Below the pieces are notes generated by a model. It did not search any database. It was not told where the DNA came from and was given only the letters and a program-made list of their open reading frames with translations. The position numbers and the translations under genes are program-made. Positions 1 through 11,559 of a stretch of 64,000 nucleotides of DNA are shown here, in pieces. This stretch comes from Pelecanus crispus (taxonomy: Eukaryota; Chordata; Aves; Pelecaniformes; Pelecanidae): assembly GCF_030463565.1 (NCBI RefSeq), contig NC_134643.1:16753606-16817605 (forward strand), written 5' to 3'. Every line of letters begins with the position of its first letter. Position 1 is the first letter of the stretch.

Positions 1-96
1 GTAATTACGGTAAACTGGTTGATTTTTAACAAAAAAAAAAAATTGCAGATTGAGCTCTGTGTGATGACAATAAGCCAATATTCTTTTCTGATTTAG

Positions 97-1138
97 CTGT
101 AATGAACCTGTGCAGCGAATCGAGCAGTGTGTCCGAGGGTCTCTCTTCATGTGTAGCATTGTTCAAGGGTGCAAGAGAACTTACCTGTCACAGAGGGACT
201 TACAAGCTCACATCAACCACCGTCATATGAGAGCTGGAAAGCCTGTTACTCGTCCTCCAATTGAACCTGTACATCCTCCTATTGCCCCACCGCCTGCCGA
301 AATTCCTGAGCGTTTCATAATGCCACCTGAGAAACATCATATGAGCCACATCCCGCCAAAGCAGCACATCATGATGCCGCCACCTCCTTTACAGCACGTG
401 CCACATGAGCATTATAACCAGCCACACGAAGACATTCGTGCGCCTCCCGCAGAGATGTCGATGGCTCCACCGCCGCCTCGCCCAGTCAGTCAGGACACCT
501 TCCGCATTTCAACGAGAAAACACAGCAACTTAATAACCGTCCCTATTCAGGATGATTCGAATTCAGGTGCTCGAGAACCACCTCCACCAGCCCCCGCACC
601 TGCCCATCATCATCCTGAGTACCAGGGTCAACCAGTGGTATCGCACCCTCATCATATTATGCCTCCACAGCAACATTACGCACCGCCCCCACCACCACCT
701 CCACCAATAAGCCATCCGCTGCAGCATCCTCCCCAGGCAGCAGGTACTCCTCACATGGTGTATAGCCAAGCTCCTCCACCACCAATGACCTCTGCTCCTC
801 CTCCAATAACCCCGCCACCGGGACATATAATTGCCCAGATGCCACCATATATGAATCATCCTCCTCCGGGACCTCCCCCTCCTCAGCACGGAGGCCCGCC
901 TGTAAATGTAAATGCACCCCCACCCCATCACTATAATCCTAACTCTTTGCCACAGTTCAGTGAAGATCAAGGAACTCTTAGTCCCCCTTTCACACAGCCT
1001 GGGGGAATGAGTCCAGGGATATGGCCAGCTCCAAGGGGGCCGCCCCCGCCTCCAAGGATGCAAGGGCCTCCTGCTCAGGCCCCGCTTCCCGGACCACACC
1101 ACCCTGATCAAGCCAGATACAGACCCTATTACCAATGA
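97..1138 (+). CDS. CBLL1: CBLL1 (Hakai) last coding exon, 5'-partial gene
   Basis: CBLL1/Hakai is a RING-type E3 ubiquitin ligase that recognises tyrosine-phosphorylated E-cadherin and is also a subunit of the nuclear m6A writer-associated complex (WTAP/VIRMA/ZC3H13); this is family knowledge. The exon starts at 97 after a TTCTGATTTAG acceptor. It enters mid-codon and then reads 346 codons, CNEPVQRIEQC..., to a TGA at 1136-1138. The first residues are the end of the RING/HYB region, with a C2H2-like pair in CSIVQGC...LQAHINHRH (about 170-230) that supports the HYB dimer fold. The rest is an uninterrupted proline- and histidine-rich tail with PPPP runs, ending in RYRPYYQ. Length and sequence agree with the last exon of vertebrate CBLL1. 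The RING domain itself lies left of the window. The first ATG in this frame, at 110, is internal and not the real start. Confidence 0.97.
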
Positions 1139-1540
1139 TACGAGCAATTATATCAATAGAGAGCGCTATGAAGAGGATAAAACTATATACAACAGCCTTT
1201 TAATTAATTGTTTTGGGGTTATTTTGCTGTGGTTTTTTTTAAATACTGTCATTTTGACTGTAAGACATTTGGGGGTTTGACTCTTAAATGATTTTTAAGC
1301 CTTGGCCGTAGGACTCTGACTTCAAATATTCTGTAGTGCTAAAATAAGTGGCTTAGTAGACTACGGTTGCATTTTAACAGAACTTCTGTCTCTAGTGTGG
1401 CTAAATTGTCCTAAGATGAACACTTGTAGTATTATTTCCTGGAGAAAATGAACGCGTGTTGTACCATTCTGAATATTGTTTTTGTTAAATCCAGTGTTTA
1501 GTTTCACTTGTGATACATTTTTGTTAACCTGTGTACAATA

Positions 1541-1546
1541 ATTAAA
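1541..1546 (+). terminator. Candidate proximal poly(A) signal of CBLL1
   Basis: ATTAAA lies about 405 bases after the stop codon, in AT-rich sequence followed by TG- and T-rich DNA. It is the variant, weaker hexamer. Confidence 0.45.
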
Positions 1547-2198
1547 TTGAAATATGGTTGTAAAAGTGGTGGGGTTTTATATGAAGTTAACACAAACATA
1601 GTTCTGGGACACCATTTTGGCACTAATACTTTCCAAATGGGCAGCCTAATGAAATATTGAGGGAACTTTAATATTTCTCCTACTACCAGTTACCATTACA
1701 TATAATGAATTCAGACTGTGGTGAATTCATGGCACTAGAAATCAGACATGCAGAATACTGCATTTCAGCTTTTTCTTTCTTTTTTTTCTTTAAAGTTATG
1801 CAGCAAGATAAATTTATCAGAAATACAGCTTTGGGCATGACATGAAACCATGTAATGTATTGTGAGTTTTGGTGGGGGTTTTTTGTTTGGTTTTGTTTGG
1901 GGTTTTGGGATTGAGTTTTGGGGTTTTTTTGTTTGTTTTAAGGCTAGTTTTGGTTCAGAAGGTTCTGTTTACATGTACGCTACTCACTGGAGTTGAATTC
2001 AAACTATTGTGTTTACCTACAGCTATGTTTGTGTGGAAGTGGCTGTGAATTGGCTTGCCATGTCTGTGAGAAGCAGATAATTTTTGGTAGGGAAGTGGTG
2101 TTTGCCTCTGTCACTTTATTTAATAGGTACAGTAGGGAAACTTCCCATTTGGATAATGTGAAAGAAGTGGTCTGAAATCCCGTATGTAGATACAAAGA

Positions 2199-2204
2199 AA
2201 TAAA
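2199..2204 (+). terminator. Candidate distal poly(A) signal of CBLL1
   Basis: A canonical AATAAA lies about 1.06 kb past the stop codon and is followed within 30 bases by a T/GT-rich stretch (ATCCTTTATCTGTTTCG). Confidence 0.45.
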
Positions 2205-2220
2205 AAGCTGCGCATCCTTT

Positions 2221-5200
2221 ATCTGTTTCGATTCTGTGATGCAGATTTAATTGAACAGACAATAATTAGGTGTTTTGTTTTGCTTTTCTAAAAAAGTAGC
2301 AATATAAGCAGGCCCTCAGGTCTGTTTTGGCCCAAAATTTATGTTTTATAAGCATACTTTTAAAGAAAAATGTAATATGAGAATGTTCTTTTTTAGTGCA
2401 GCTGGTAGCAGAACCGGACAATAACGAGACAGTACTGTCTGTTGTTTGGAGTGCTTATCTTTGCATTTCTAATCAATGTTAGTGCTGAACCTTTGGGGTT
2501 TTTTTTCAAAATGCCACATTTCTAGCAGTGGTGCTTTTAGATGAAGAAATCCTTTGGGTTTTTTCTAAGATTTGTAATTTCCTACTGTTCTTGAATAATC
2601 TGAACCATCTTAAAGCCTCAGTGTTACTATTTATTTTGTAAACTTTTTTTCCTGCCTCATAAATGTTAAATTTATGAAAGAGCTTTGGCAGTGCAACATC
2701 CCAAATTTTGTAATTTTACATCTAAACTGCGTATTTTTAATTATCAGAGTAAGGGCTCTTTAGATTTACTCTCTGTCCTTGACTGCCATTGATTTCCTTG
2801 TGACCACAGGCAAATCTTTCAGACTACCTTTCAAATAAATACTTCTTTAGAGATGTGCAAATAAGTTCTGGGGTATACAAATAAATTCTGGGGTATACAA
2901 TGGCCAGTAAGTGTCAACTGATTAAAAGTCTGCTTAGCTGTAATATGCTTCTTTCTAAGACAGAGTTCTTTGTTTTGATTTCTCTGAAAAACAAACACAC
3001 TGGCAAAGAAAAAGAGGATGATCGTGATAGTATGGTATGGTATGGGGTTGGTTGAAAATTTGCAGTTTCAGGGTGTATGAAGGCAAAAGTGACTCTGCCA
3101 GCATTATTTTGTTTCAGTAACTTAAACACCTGAGGAACTTTTAAGGACCCCCTTTCATCACTGTTAAATTACTGGGTAGGAGGTAGGCTTTGGCACGTTT
3201 ATATTGCAGCATAAAACTTCATCTGGGAGGAAGTCTGCATGTCTGATTAATAATCTTTGACTCTGCAAAGCCAAACTTAGGTCCAACATGCCTGTTTTAA
3301 ACAGACGTAGTGATGGTTCTAGGTACCAGATTCATTTTATTTGTGCTGAGAAGGTAACACGTGCAGGTTTATGAGGGCGCCATGTGGCAGGCTTTTGTGC
3401 AGGGGGGATGCATCAGCCTCACCTGTGCACTCTGTTTTGGAAAAAAAGACATTCTGAAATCAGCTGTTACCTGTCAGCTGCAGGTGATGAGGAAGTAAGG
3501 CAACTCCTTCCATCATGCTAGTTTTTAGAAATAAGTCAGGTTGCATACTTCTGTTAAATTGTTACCCAGTCTGTTGTGAAACAGATGAAGGGTTCAAACT
3601 TAGTAATTCTGGGTCCACTGCTATTCTTCTTGAAGTTCTTCGTAAAGTGCTTTTCTGAAGATGCTGAGGCAGTTGAATTGGTTAAGGGAAAACAGCAGCC
3701 TTTGCTCTATCAAAAAGCACAAAAGATAAATGTATGTCACTGCAGAGAATGTGCGAGAATTATTTTCTGTTTATATTTGAGACAAAGGTGACTTACGTCA
3801 TATAGACAATGATGTGTTGCCCAAAAAATCAGTGGGATCCCTTGAATTGTTCGGTGACCATGGACCAAAAGTCTTTGTGATAGAGGACTTACTGAAAAGT
3901 CATCTTATGTAGGCAGGACTTGGACTTGGGTCAAATTTCTGTGTCCTGCTTGTATAGGAGGACCTAAATCTGGTTTTTAATTTATGAAGTCTTAAGTATA
4001 CCTATGTAACAAAGGTTACTGTTGAAGCTTTCGTATTTAAAAAGTTTAAAAATGTCTGCATTGGTTGAAAACTTATGTTAACAGTCTTTTTAATTTGTTT
4101 ATGGGGGTTTGGGCATGTTTTGGGGTTGGGTTTTTTTGTTCAGTTGGTTGGCTGGGGTTTTTTTGCAAAATACCTGATTGTTTCAGTGTGAAGTTCAGAA
4201 TGCCATATATTGTATTTAATTGTATAATTGACAGTCTTGGAAATGGTGAGATGTACTTGCAAATTCTTTGGATTCCTACTTATGTCTTCCTGTAAAGACA
4301 AACATTTGAATTGAATCAATTATATTTATTTTGAATAAATAGCCCTGTCTGTGGCAGTAATCTCCCTCCCGAGGCATTGCCGAGCAGATCTCAAGGTTTG
4401 AAAAGAACTCTGACACCATTTAAATTTGTCAGCCATCGTAGGTTCCTCTAATAGTGTCACATAAGGGAATGAAAAGGGGTTTCATGATGGTTTGTGTCCA
4501 CCGTGGAATGAATGAAAGGACACCAGCAGACGGCCTGAAAACATCTGTGGTTTAGATGCTTGTCTCCTTACACTTTATCTTCGATTCCATCTGTAACTTT
4601 GCTTAAAGAATTGCCTGCAACCATGCATACTTTACAACAAGCAGGCCAATTACTTGAACAGGTGCTTTTTGTTTGGTGGGTTTTTTTTAAAATACTACTA
4701 ACATAAAGATTGGTTACCTAGATGTGTGAAATGATATTTTTCTTGCCTTTGAAAAAAGAAAAATGAAAAATGTTAATTTTTTTTTTAAATCTGATCCAAG
4801 AGAATTAGAAAACCGTACTGGATGGAGTTTCCACTTCTTATCACTTACTGTTCTCAAAAGAGTGTCAAATTCTGTTTGTTAAAAACTAATGTGGAAGCAA
4901 TTCATATTCATTCCATGTTAGAGTTTGGGAGCATGGCTAGAGAGAAAAAACGTCTCCTGTATTATGTGAAGTCAAGTGTTCTCAAAAGCACATTTGTGGA
5001 TACACTTTCTCTGTGGATCGAGTCTGAACACACCTCTGTTCTTAAAATGTTTTCTGCTCTGTACAACTTGCGTCTGATTTTGTGTTGTTTCTCTCTGCAC
5101 GCGTTGCCGTGTTGCTGACAAAAGCACGCGCAGGGGCGCGTCGGGAGGTGCTGCCGAGCCCGGGAAACTGGAGGAGCACAGCGGGTTGCAGTCGCAACGT

Positions 5201-7379
5201 AATATTGAATGTCTGGGAGATAGGTTTGAACGTTTCCTGCTCATATACATGACACCACAGGGTCCAATGGAGCAGAGAAATACATGAGGTTTATATTCAT
5301 TTTCATCCTGACTACATTTCCAAAGGAAATGTCAGTATTACACAAGTTGTATTTCCCCTGGTTTTTATTTTATGGTGTTAAAACCAGTTCTTAGCAGTTG
5401 TTAAATCATCTTTATCTAGTAATGGTGCCCTCACAACTGTGAGGCTCTTCACGGTATTCAGGTATGTTATATTCACACTAGTGGTTCATACTGACCAGTT
5501 TGTAAACTGAACTAGCTGCATTTGTTTGGGCAATGTGACTGAGAGTAATGAAGTTTAAAGCTCCTTTTAGTCTTGAGTTAGCTGTAAGACAGAACGACTT
5601 TAGAAGCTTTTCCTACTCTGAATTGTATCTTCTTGTTCTGTAAATATGGGGCATTAATTTCTTGTTGGTTTTTTTTTTTTTTAAATTGTTTTCAGTTTTG
5701 ACTCCGTTCGTGAGTAAAAGAGATTAAAAAATTAAGAAGTCCAACATATGTCCAGAAAGATGTGGGTGGGATAGCAGCAGGAAGCTGACAAATTAGCTCA
5801 GTCACCTTGAAACTTCTATCATTCGTTTCGGTAATAGAATGCAAGTGATTCTCAAGTGCTAGTAGGACTGATTGTAATGCATTTCTCTTAATGGAAAGAG
5901 TGATAACGTATGCAAGTGGTCAGGAATGTTTCCGTTTTTATGTAGTAATGTTTCACAAAAGAACTTCAGCTTAACTGCTTAAAAAAAACCCAGAATGTGT
6001 AATTTTAAATAGATGTAAATGTGTCAGTTGACAAGCGTTTTCTTCACTTTTATTTGTGAAAACCAATGCTTGAACACAGCTCCAAGATAATTTATGGTGA
6101 ATTATTTCCTACCCCAAATAAAATCACATAAGTACAAATGCGAGTTCCTGCACTTGTTCTTTGCCATTTCTGGATCAGGTAAACTTTCAGGCATTTTCTT
6201 AGGAAGCAGAAGGGAGCAGAGACGTAAAGAAGAGTGAGAAAAGAGAGCTATCCACATTCAGCACAGGGACGAGGAATAGAGAACTGTGAGCAGCGTTTAT
6301 TTTCCAGTAAAGAAGTGCTTAAGGAAACTTCTTTCTTAATAGAAACTTAGTCTGAAATTGAGAAAAGTACAGTCTTGTATGTTATAATGCTTTTTCCATT
6401 GGGCCAAAGACCTTTGAATTTTTTGTCTCTGTATTTCACACAGGCAATCTCATCTCCACTGCAACGTGAAAACAAGGCTTGAGAGTAGGCTTGAGCATCA
6501 CAGGCTCCACGGCTTCTGTATTTTCCATCCCTCTTGCTGGCTGTAAAATGCCTGTTATTTAGTTACCAAGGATCTGCACTGTGCTGAGGAGAGGTAGGCT
6601 CAGGATATGTGATGAATTGACACCATATCTGTCAGCTCTCCAAAAAGAAAGCAGGTATGAAATCTGCCTTTTAGCTTATTATTGAGTAAAATGTTAAAAA
6701 GCAGCATATGGTATTGCTCTAACCGAGCAGCAACAGTGCCCAATGGAGGATCAATAAATATCTCGGTTTCCAAAGGTGCCTGTCTCAAGAATAAGCCACT
6801 AAATCTGCATCACCACAATATCCCACAACAGAGCAAGATGTGCGTGCTACAGTCTGCATGAGGATAAACTGCCCAGAGAAATGTTAGTATTAGAGTAACA
6901 GAGAGTTGAATGCAGAAATAACCAGTACCCAGAGGGGGAAATTGTGTAACACATCAGAAATACAATGCTGCTGTTGTCAAAAAAATAAGGCGTAGGGTGA
7001 TATAAGACGATGACAAGTAGCTGGTAGGGATGTGTGACATGGGAGTGCAGAGCTCTGGTTAAGGCTATGTAGGCCTCCTGTCCATTTAAGAAATGGCAAA
7101 TAGTTTTGGAAGGGGTATTTATGCTCTGGGGCACTGTGCTGTATCAGAAGAGTCATTAGTATTGAATTGTTCCGAGGAGTGCAACTTAGAAAAGAATATT
7201 TTTTTCTTAACCTGAAGCCTGTCAGTAAATCCAATATGGTGTTGAAGTGCAGTATGTGGTACTTCACCAGAATGACTTGCTTTTGCTAGGGATGTTTGCC
7301 TGAGCCTGTACAGGTGCACGTGAGCACAGGACTGGGAGGAACAGCCCGAGTCAGAAAGTCCAGATTCCGCTGGTATGAT
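2221..7379. other. Intergenic DNA, no gene seen
   Basis: About 5 kb of AT-rich DNA with no exon-like or conserved coding stretch; the ORFs here are under 100 codons and match nothing I recognise. It holds short T runs, a 20-bp tandem duplication at 2861-2900 and one isolated CpG-rich patch near 5098-5205. Part of it could be an extended CBLL1 3' UTR. Confidence 0.6.
2861..2900. repeat. 20-bp tandem duplication
   Basis: Two adjacent units, 2861-2880 and 2881-2900, both end in TTCTGGGGTATACAA and differ by one base (ATAAG versus ATAAA). Confidence 0.85.
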
Positions 7380-7556
7380 GTAGTATCATGTTTTCCATAA
7401 ATATGTTAAGCCTCATCTTAAAAGTAGTTCAGGTTTTTTGCTCCTCTTATGCTAACTGGAAAGGATGTTTCAGAATCTCACTATTGTAAAAATTAGGAAC
7501 CATCTTCTAATATCTAGCTTATGTTTATGATTGGCCAGTTTAGTTCTCTTTTTTTT
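7380..7556 (-). repeat. Decayed CR1 LINE fragment (antisense)
   Basis: The wording around 7470-7550 (AATCTCACTATTGTAAAAATTAGG, then TCTTCTAATATCTAGCTTATG, split here by divergence) resembles the reverse complement of a CR1 3' coding end, the same region seen clearly at 15,480-15,540. It is diverged and abuts the younger forward CR1 that begins near 7,565. Assignment is by eye. Confidence 0.5.
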
Positions 7557-7564
7557 CTCATAGG

Positions 7565-9933
7565 ACAATATTAGTGAGGTAAGGAGGAGGGGCAGCAAAA
7601 CTGTTACCATGGGCTTCTGGAGGGCAGACTTTGGCCTGTTCAGGACGCTGGTTGGGAAAGTCCCTTGGGAGGCAGTCCTGAAGGGCAAAGGGGTCCAGGA
7701 AGGCTGGGCCTTCTTCAAGAAGGAAGTCTTAAGGGCGCAGGAGCGGGCTGTCCCCGCATGCCGTAAGACCAACCGGCGGGGAAAACGACCGGCCTGGCTG
7801 AACAGGGAGCTTTTGCGGGGACTCAGGGAAAAAAGGAGAGTCTACCGCCTTTGGAAGAAGGGTGGGCAACTCAGGAGGAGTACAGGGATCTTGTTAGGAC
7901 ATGCAGAGAGGAAATTAGAAAAGCGAAAGCCCAGCTAGAACTCAATCTGGCCACTGTTGTAAAAGATAATAAAAAATGTTTTTACAAGTACATCAACAAT
8001 AAAAAGAGAGCCAAGGAGGATCTCCATCCTTTGCTGGATGTGGGGGGGAACATTGTCACCAAGGATGAGGAAAAGGCTGAGGTACTTAATGCCTTCTTTG
8101 CCTCTGTCTTTAATAGCCAGACCATTCATCCCCAGGGTTTTCAGCCCCCTGAGCTGGAAGACAGGGACGGGGACCGGAATGGAGTCCTCATAGTCCAGGA
8201 GGAAGCAGTTAATGACCTGCTACACCACCTGGATGCTCACAAGTCTATGGGGCCAGATGGGATCCACCTGAGAGTATTGAGGGAGCTGGCAGAGGAGCTC
8301 GCCAAGCCACTTTCCATCATCTATCAGCAGTCCTGGTTAACAGGGGAGGTCCCTGATGACTGGAAGCTTGTCAACGTGACGCCCATCTACAAGAATGGCT
8401 GGAAGGAGGATCCGGGGAACTACAGGCCTGTCAGCTTGACCTCAGTGCCGGGAAACATTATGGAGCGGTTCTTATTGAGTGAACTCAACAGGCACGTGCA
8501 GGTCAGCCAGGGGATCGGGCCCAGCCAGCATGGGTTCATGAAAGGCAGGTCCTGCTTGACCAACCTGATCTCCTTCTATGACCTGGTGACCCACCTGGTG
8601 GATGAAGGAAAGGCTGTGGATGTCATCTACCTGGACTTTAGCAAAGCCTTTGACACCGTCTCCCATAGAATTCTCCTTAGGAAGCTGGCAGCTCATGGCT
8701 TGGATGGGCGTAGTCTTCACTGGGCAAAAAACTGGTTGGGTGGCCGAGCCCAGAGAGTAGTGGTGAATGGAGTTAAATCCGGTTGGCGGCCGGTCACGAC
8801 CAGTGTTCCCCAGGGCTCTGTTTTGGGGCCAGCCTTGTTTAATATCTTTATCAATGATCTGGATGAGGGGATTGAGTGCACCTTCAGTAAGTTTGCAGAT
8901 GACACCAAACTGGGTGGGAGTGTCGATCTGCTGGAGGGTAGGAAGGCCCTGCAGAGGGACCTGGACAGGCTGGACCGATGGGCTGAGGCCAACTGTATGA
9001 GGTTTAACAAGGCCAAGTGCTGGGTCCTGCACTTAGGTAACAACAACCCCATGCAATGCTACAGGCTTGGGGAAGAGTGGCTGGAAAGCTGCCTGGTGGA
9101 AAAGGACCTGGGGGTGTTGGTCAACAGCCGGCTGAACATGAGGCGGCAGTGTGCCCAGGGGGCCAAGAAGGCCAACGGCATCCTGGCTTGTATCAGGAAT
9201 AGTGTGGCCAGCAGGAGCAGGGAGGTGATTGTCCCCCTGTACTTGGCACTGGTGAGGCCGCACCTGGAATACTGTGTCCAGTTTTGGGCCCCTCACTACA
9301 AGAAAGACATTGAGGTGCTGGAGCGTGTCCAGAGAAGGGCAACGAAGCTGGTGAAGGGTCTGGAGCACAAGGCTTATGAGGAGCGGCTGAGGGAACTGGG
9401 GTTGTTTAGCCTGGAGAAGAGAAGGCTGAGGGGAGACCTTATCGCTCTCTACAACTCCCTGAAAGGAGGTTGTAGTGAGGTGGGTGTTGGTCTCTTCTCC
9501 CAAGTAGTTAGCGATAGGACGAGAGGAAATGGCCTCAAGTTGCGTCAGGGGAGGTTTAGACCGGATATTAGGAAAAATTTCTTCATGGAAAGAGTAGTCA
9601 AGCATTGGACCAGGCTGCCCAGAGAGGTGGTGGAGTCACCATCCCTGGAGGTGTTCACAAAACATGTAGATGTGGCACTTTGGGACATGGTTTAGTGGAC
9701 ATGGTGGTGTTGGGTTGATGGTTGGACTGATGATCTTAGAGGTTCTTTCCAACCTTAATGATTCCTAGTTTTTACTTTCATTAACAATAATCCAGCCACC
9801 AAGCCAGGAAACATGAAACTGCTACTCTACCCTTTACTGGTTTAGTGGTGGACTTGGTAGTGTTAGGTTAATGGTTGGACTGGATGATCTTAAAGGTCTT
9901 TTCAAACCTAAATGATTCTATGATTATTTTTTA
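7565..9933 (+). mobile_element. CR1 LINE, 5'-truncated, with double 3' terminus
   Basis: This is a non-LTR retrotransposon of the CR1 family. Most of the reverse-transcriptase ORF is present, in two overlapping frames (see the entry at 7609-9695). The endonuclease half of ORF2 and all of ORF1 are missing, the usual 5' truncation. The 3' UTR is odd. A first CR1-type 3' end (GGTTGGACTGATGATC... to TTAATGATTCCTAG, about 9766) is followed by about 75 bp of unrelated sequence (TTTTTACTTTCATTAACAAT...). A second complete CR1 3' end then follows, from about 9840 to ATTCTATGATT at 9933. The copy at 39,778-40,733 has the same structure. No target-site duplication is evident, as expected for CR1. Confidence 0.93.
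7609..9695 (+). pseudogene. CR1 reverse transcriptase (ORF2 C-terminal part), frameshifted
   Basis: The first frame runs from 7609 (MGFWRADFGLFR...) to 7938. The homologous protein continues in another frame from about 7851 to the stop at 9695 (614 codons in that frame). The frame change lies near 7855, so the protein is broken once. Reverse-transcriptase hallmarks are visible in the second frame: a PDGIH motif, [20 protein letters not shown], the catalytic FADD in [12 protein letters not shown] (8890-8925), and a C-terminal RTRGN...[10 protein letters not shown] block typical of CR1. The endonuclease domain is absent. The long intact second frame suggests a fairly young copy. It should make no functional protein because of the truncation and the frameshift. 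Confidence 0.92.
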
Positions 9934-11559
9934 TCTTGCATAGCCTTAGGTTAAATCCCTGATGTATCTATATCTTTTTTTGCCAGTCCTTAGATACAGG
10001 CTCTCCATTCCACAAAGTTCCTTATAGCAATTTTCCTCATTAATTGCAGTTTGACTTCATCTTTCCTCAACTGTAGGGCTCAGTCCTGAAGTTCAGAGTA
10101 TTTAGAGTGAACTGTCCCGTGTGTTGTGCAGTAGTGATCTTCCTCATTCTGCTGGGAAAATCTGTTCTGATACAATCTATGGTTTTTTGGAAGACTGCAT
10201 TAGGCAATTCAGTGATGTCCTGGTTGTACCTGTTCTCAGGTACTGTTGTGCTGGTTGTCTGGCACGTGATGCGTACCTGACTTAGCAGGTCTGCTGTGGC
10301 CTGCTCAGAAGAGCAGCAGGCTAGTACAACTGCCCACCATCCATCCGAGGTCTGTAGAAAGCAGTCTGTAATCGCTGTGATTACCACCCACGGCTGCCTC
10401 TCCCGCGCCATTTCGGGCACATGATCACCCACGGCAGAACCGCAGCTTGTTATTCATCTGCAAATGCATGAGAGTGTTTTCTGAATGCTGAACTTCCCTT
10501 ACCTCAGCCTTCAAGGTCACCTCATTCTTTCTGTATTCAAAGCCTCCTCGCTTTAATATTATCTTCCAGCTTCATTTCGTTAGCAGACTTCATCAGACAA
10601 CTCCAGATTTTTGTTTAAAAAAAAAGAAAGAAAATATTTAACAGGTCAGTGCTCCCTCCACCCTGGTAATTCCCTTTCAGAGGTCCTAGTTGTCATCTCC
10701 TCTTTAGCATAATCCATCTTCGTCTTTCAGTGCCTTTACGAATCCCATCTTCTCCAATGGCATAAAGAATTGCCCATTGGCATGGCACGGAAGGCTTTGC
10801 TCAGGTCCACAGAGGTGACATCTACGGCATTTCCCTTCGGAAGCTTGGTTTTCTAAATGAAGGTGCCAGGTGAACATGGCATGTGTATGTGTACCTTTTA
10901 TAAAATCAAGCTGCATTTCTCCCCATTTATTCCCGTCTGGTTTTCCTTCAAATCTTGTTTTGAAGTCCTGCATGCTATAGAGACAAAAATTGTGGTCCTT
11001 GTTTACCCAGAGCACTTTCTCCTTCCCTTCAGCCCTTCTTAAATACAAGTCCAAATGCGCCGTTCTGGTCACCCCAGCTCGGTTGAAAGTCAAAACTAGG
11101 CTTGAAAACTAAAAACTCTTGTGATTTCAGACTGCTATCTCTTTCAGACTCCGGGAATGGTTCCATTTTCATTTGGGCTGAAGATTTTTATACCTCCAGC
11201 ACTTACTATGCTAAATTAAAAATTCTGTCACTTTTGGGGTTTGGGGCTTTTTTCTCTGAAAGGTGTGACATAGTTCATCTTCAAGCCTTAGACTTCCAGC
11301 AGGAGTTAATTGATGGCAGTTGTACATCATGGCTGTGCAGACTAGAGTATCGGAGTAGACTCTTTAAGTTAAAGTCCTCTGTGCATCTGTCCAAGAGACC
11401 TGGGCAATTCAGCCTGCCCACCTGGCAGCTCCACACCCACAGCTCCTCCCAAGCCACGTTCTGGGGCTCGAGTGTCTGTCCGCTCTCTGGGGGACACATC
11501 CCAGTGCTCACTGATTACAAACTACCTTGATGGTATATTGACAAATGCAGCAAGCAATG
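9934..11559. other. Intergenic DNA between the CR1 and the SLC26A3 3' end
   Basis: No gene is recognised. A short CR1-like reverse-transcriptase relic on the minus strand lies at about 10,690-10,830. ORFs at 10,067-10,432 (-) and 11,102-11,530 (+) look like chance frames. Confidence 0.55.
10690..10850 (-). repeat. CR1-like reverse-transcriptase relic
   Basis: Read on the minus strand around 10,785-10,840, this gives GNAVDVTSVDLSKAF, closely matching [15 protein letters not shown] of the long CR1 at 8610-8650. The flanks are too decayed to set limits, so the boundaries are approximate. Confidence 0.5.

Larger units (their letters stand above)
1139..2220 (+). other. CBLL1: CBLL1 3' UTR (candidate extent)
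   Basis: Non-coding, AT-rich sequence directly follows the CBLL1 stop. Two candidate poly(A) signals are visible: ATTAAA at 1541-1546 and AATAAA at 2199-2204. The first would give a 3' UTR of about 0.43 kb, the second about 1.08 kb. Which is used cannot be decided from sequence, and the end coordinate assumes the distal one. Confidence 0.6.

Noticed and set aside
563-1147. 194-codon minus-strand ORF opposite CBLL1
   Set aside because: A shadow of the proline-rich CBLL1 reading frame; low-complexity Trp/Arg-rich product.
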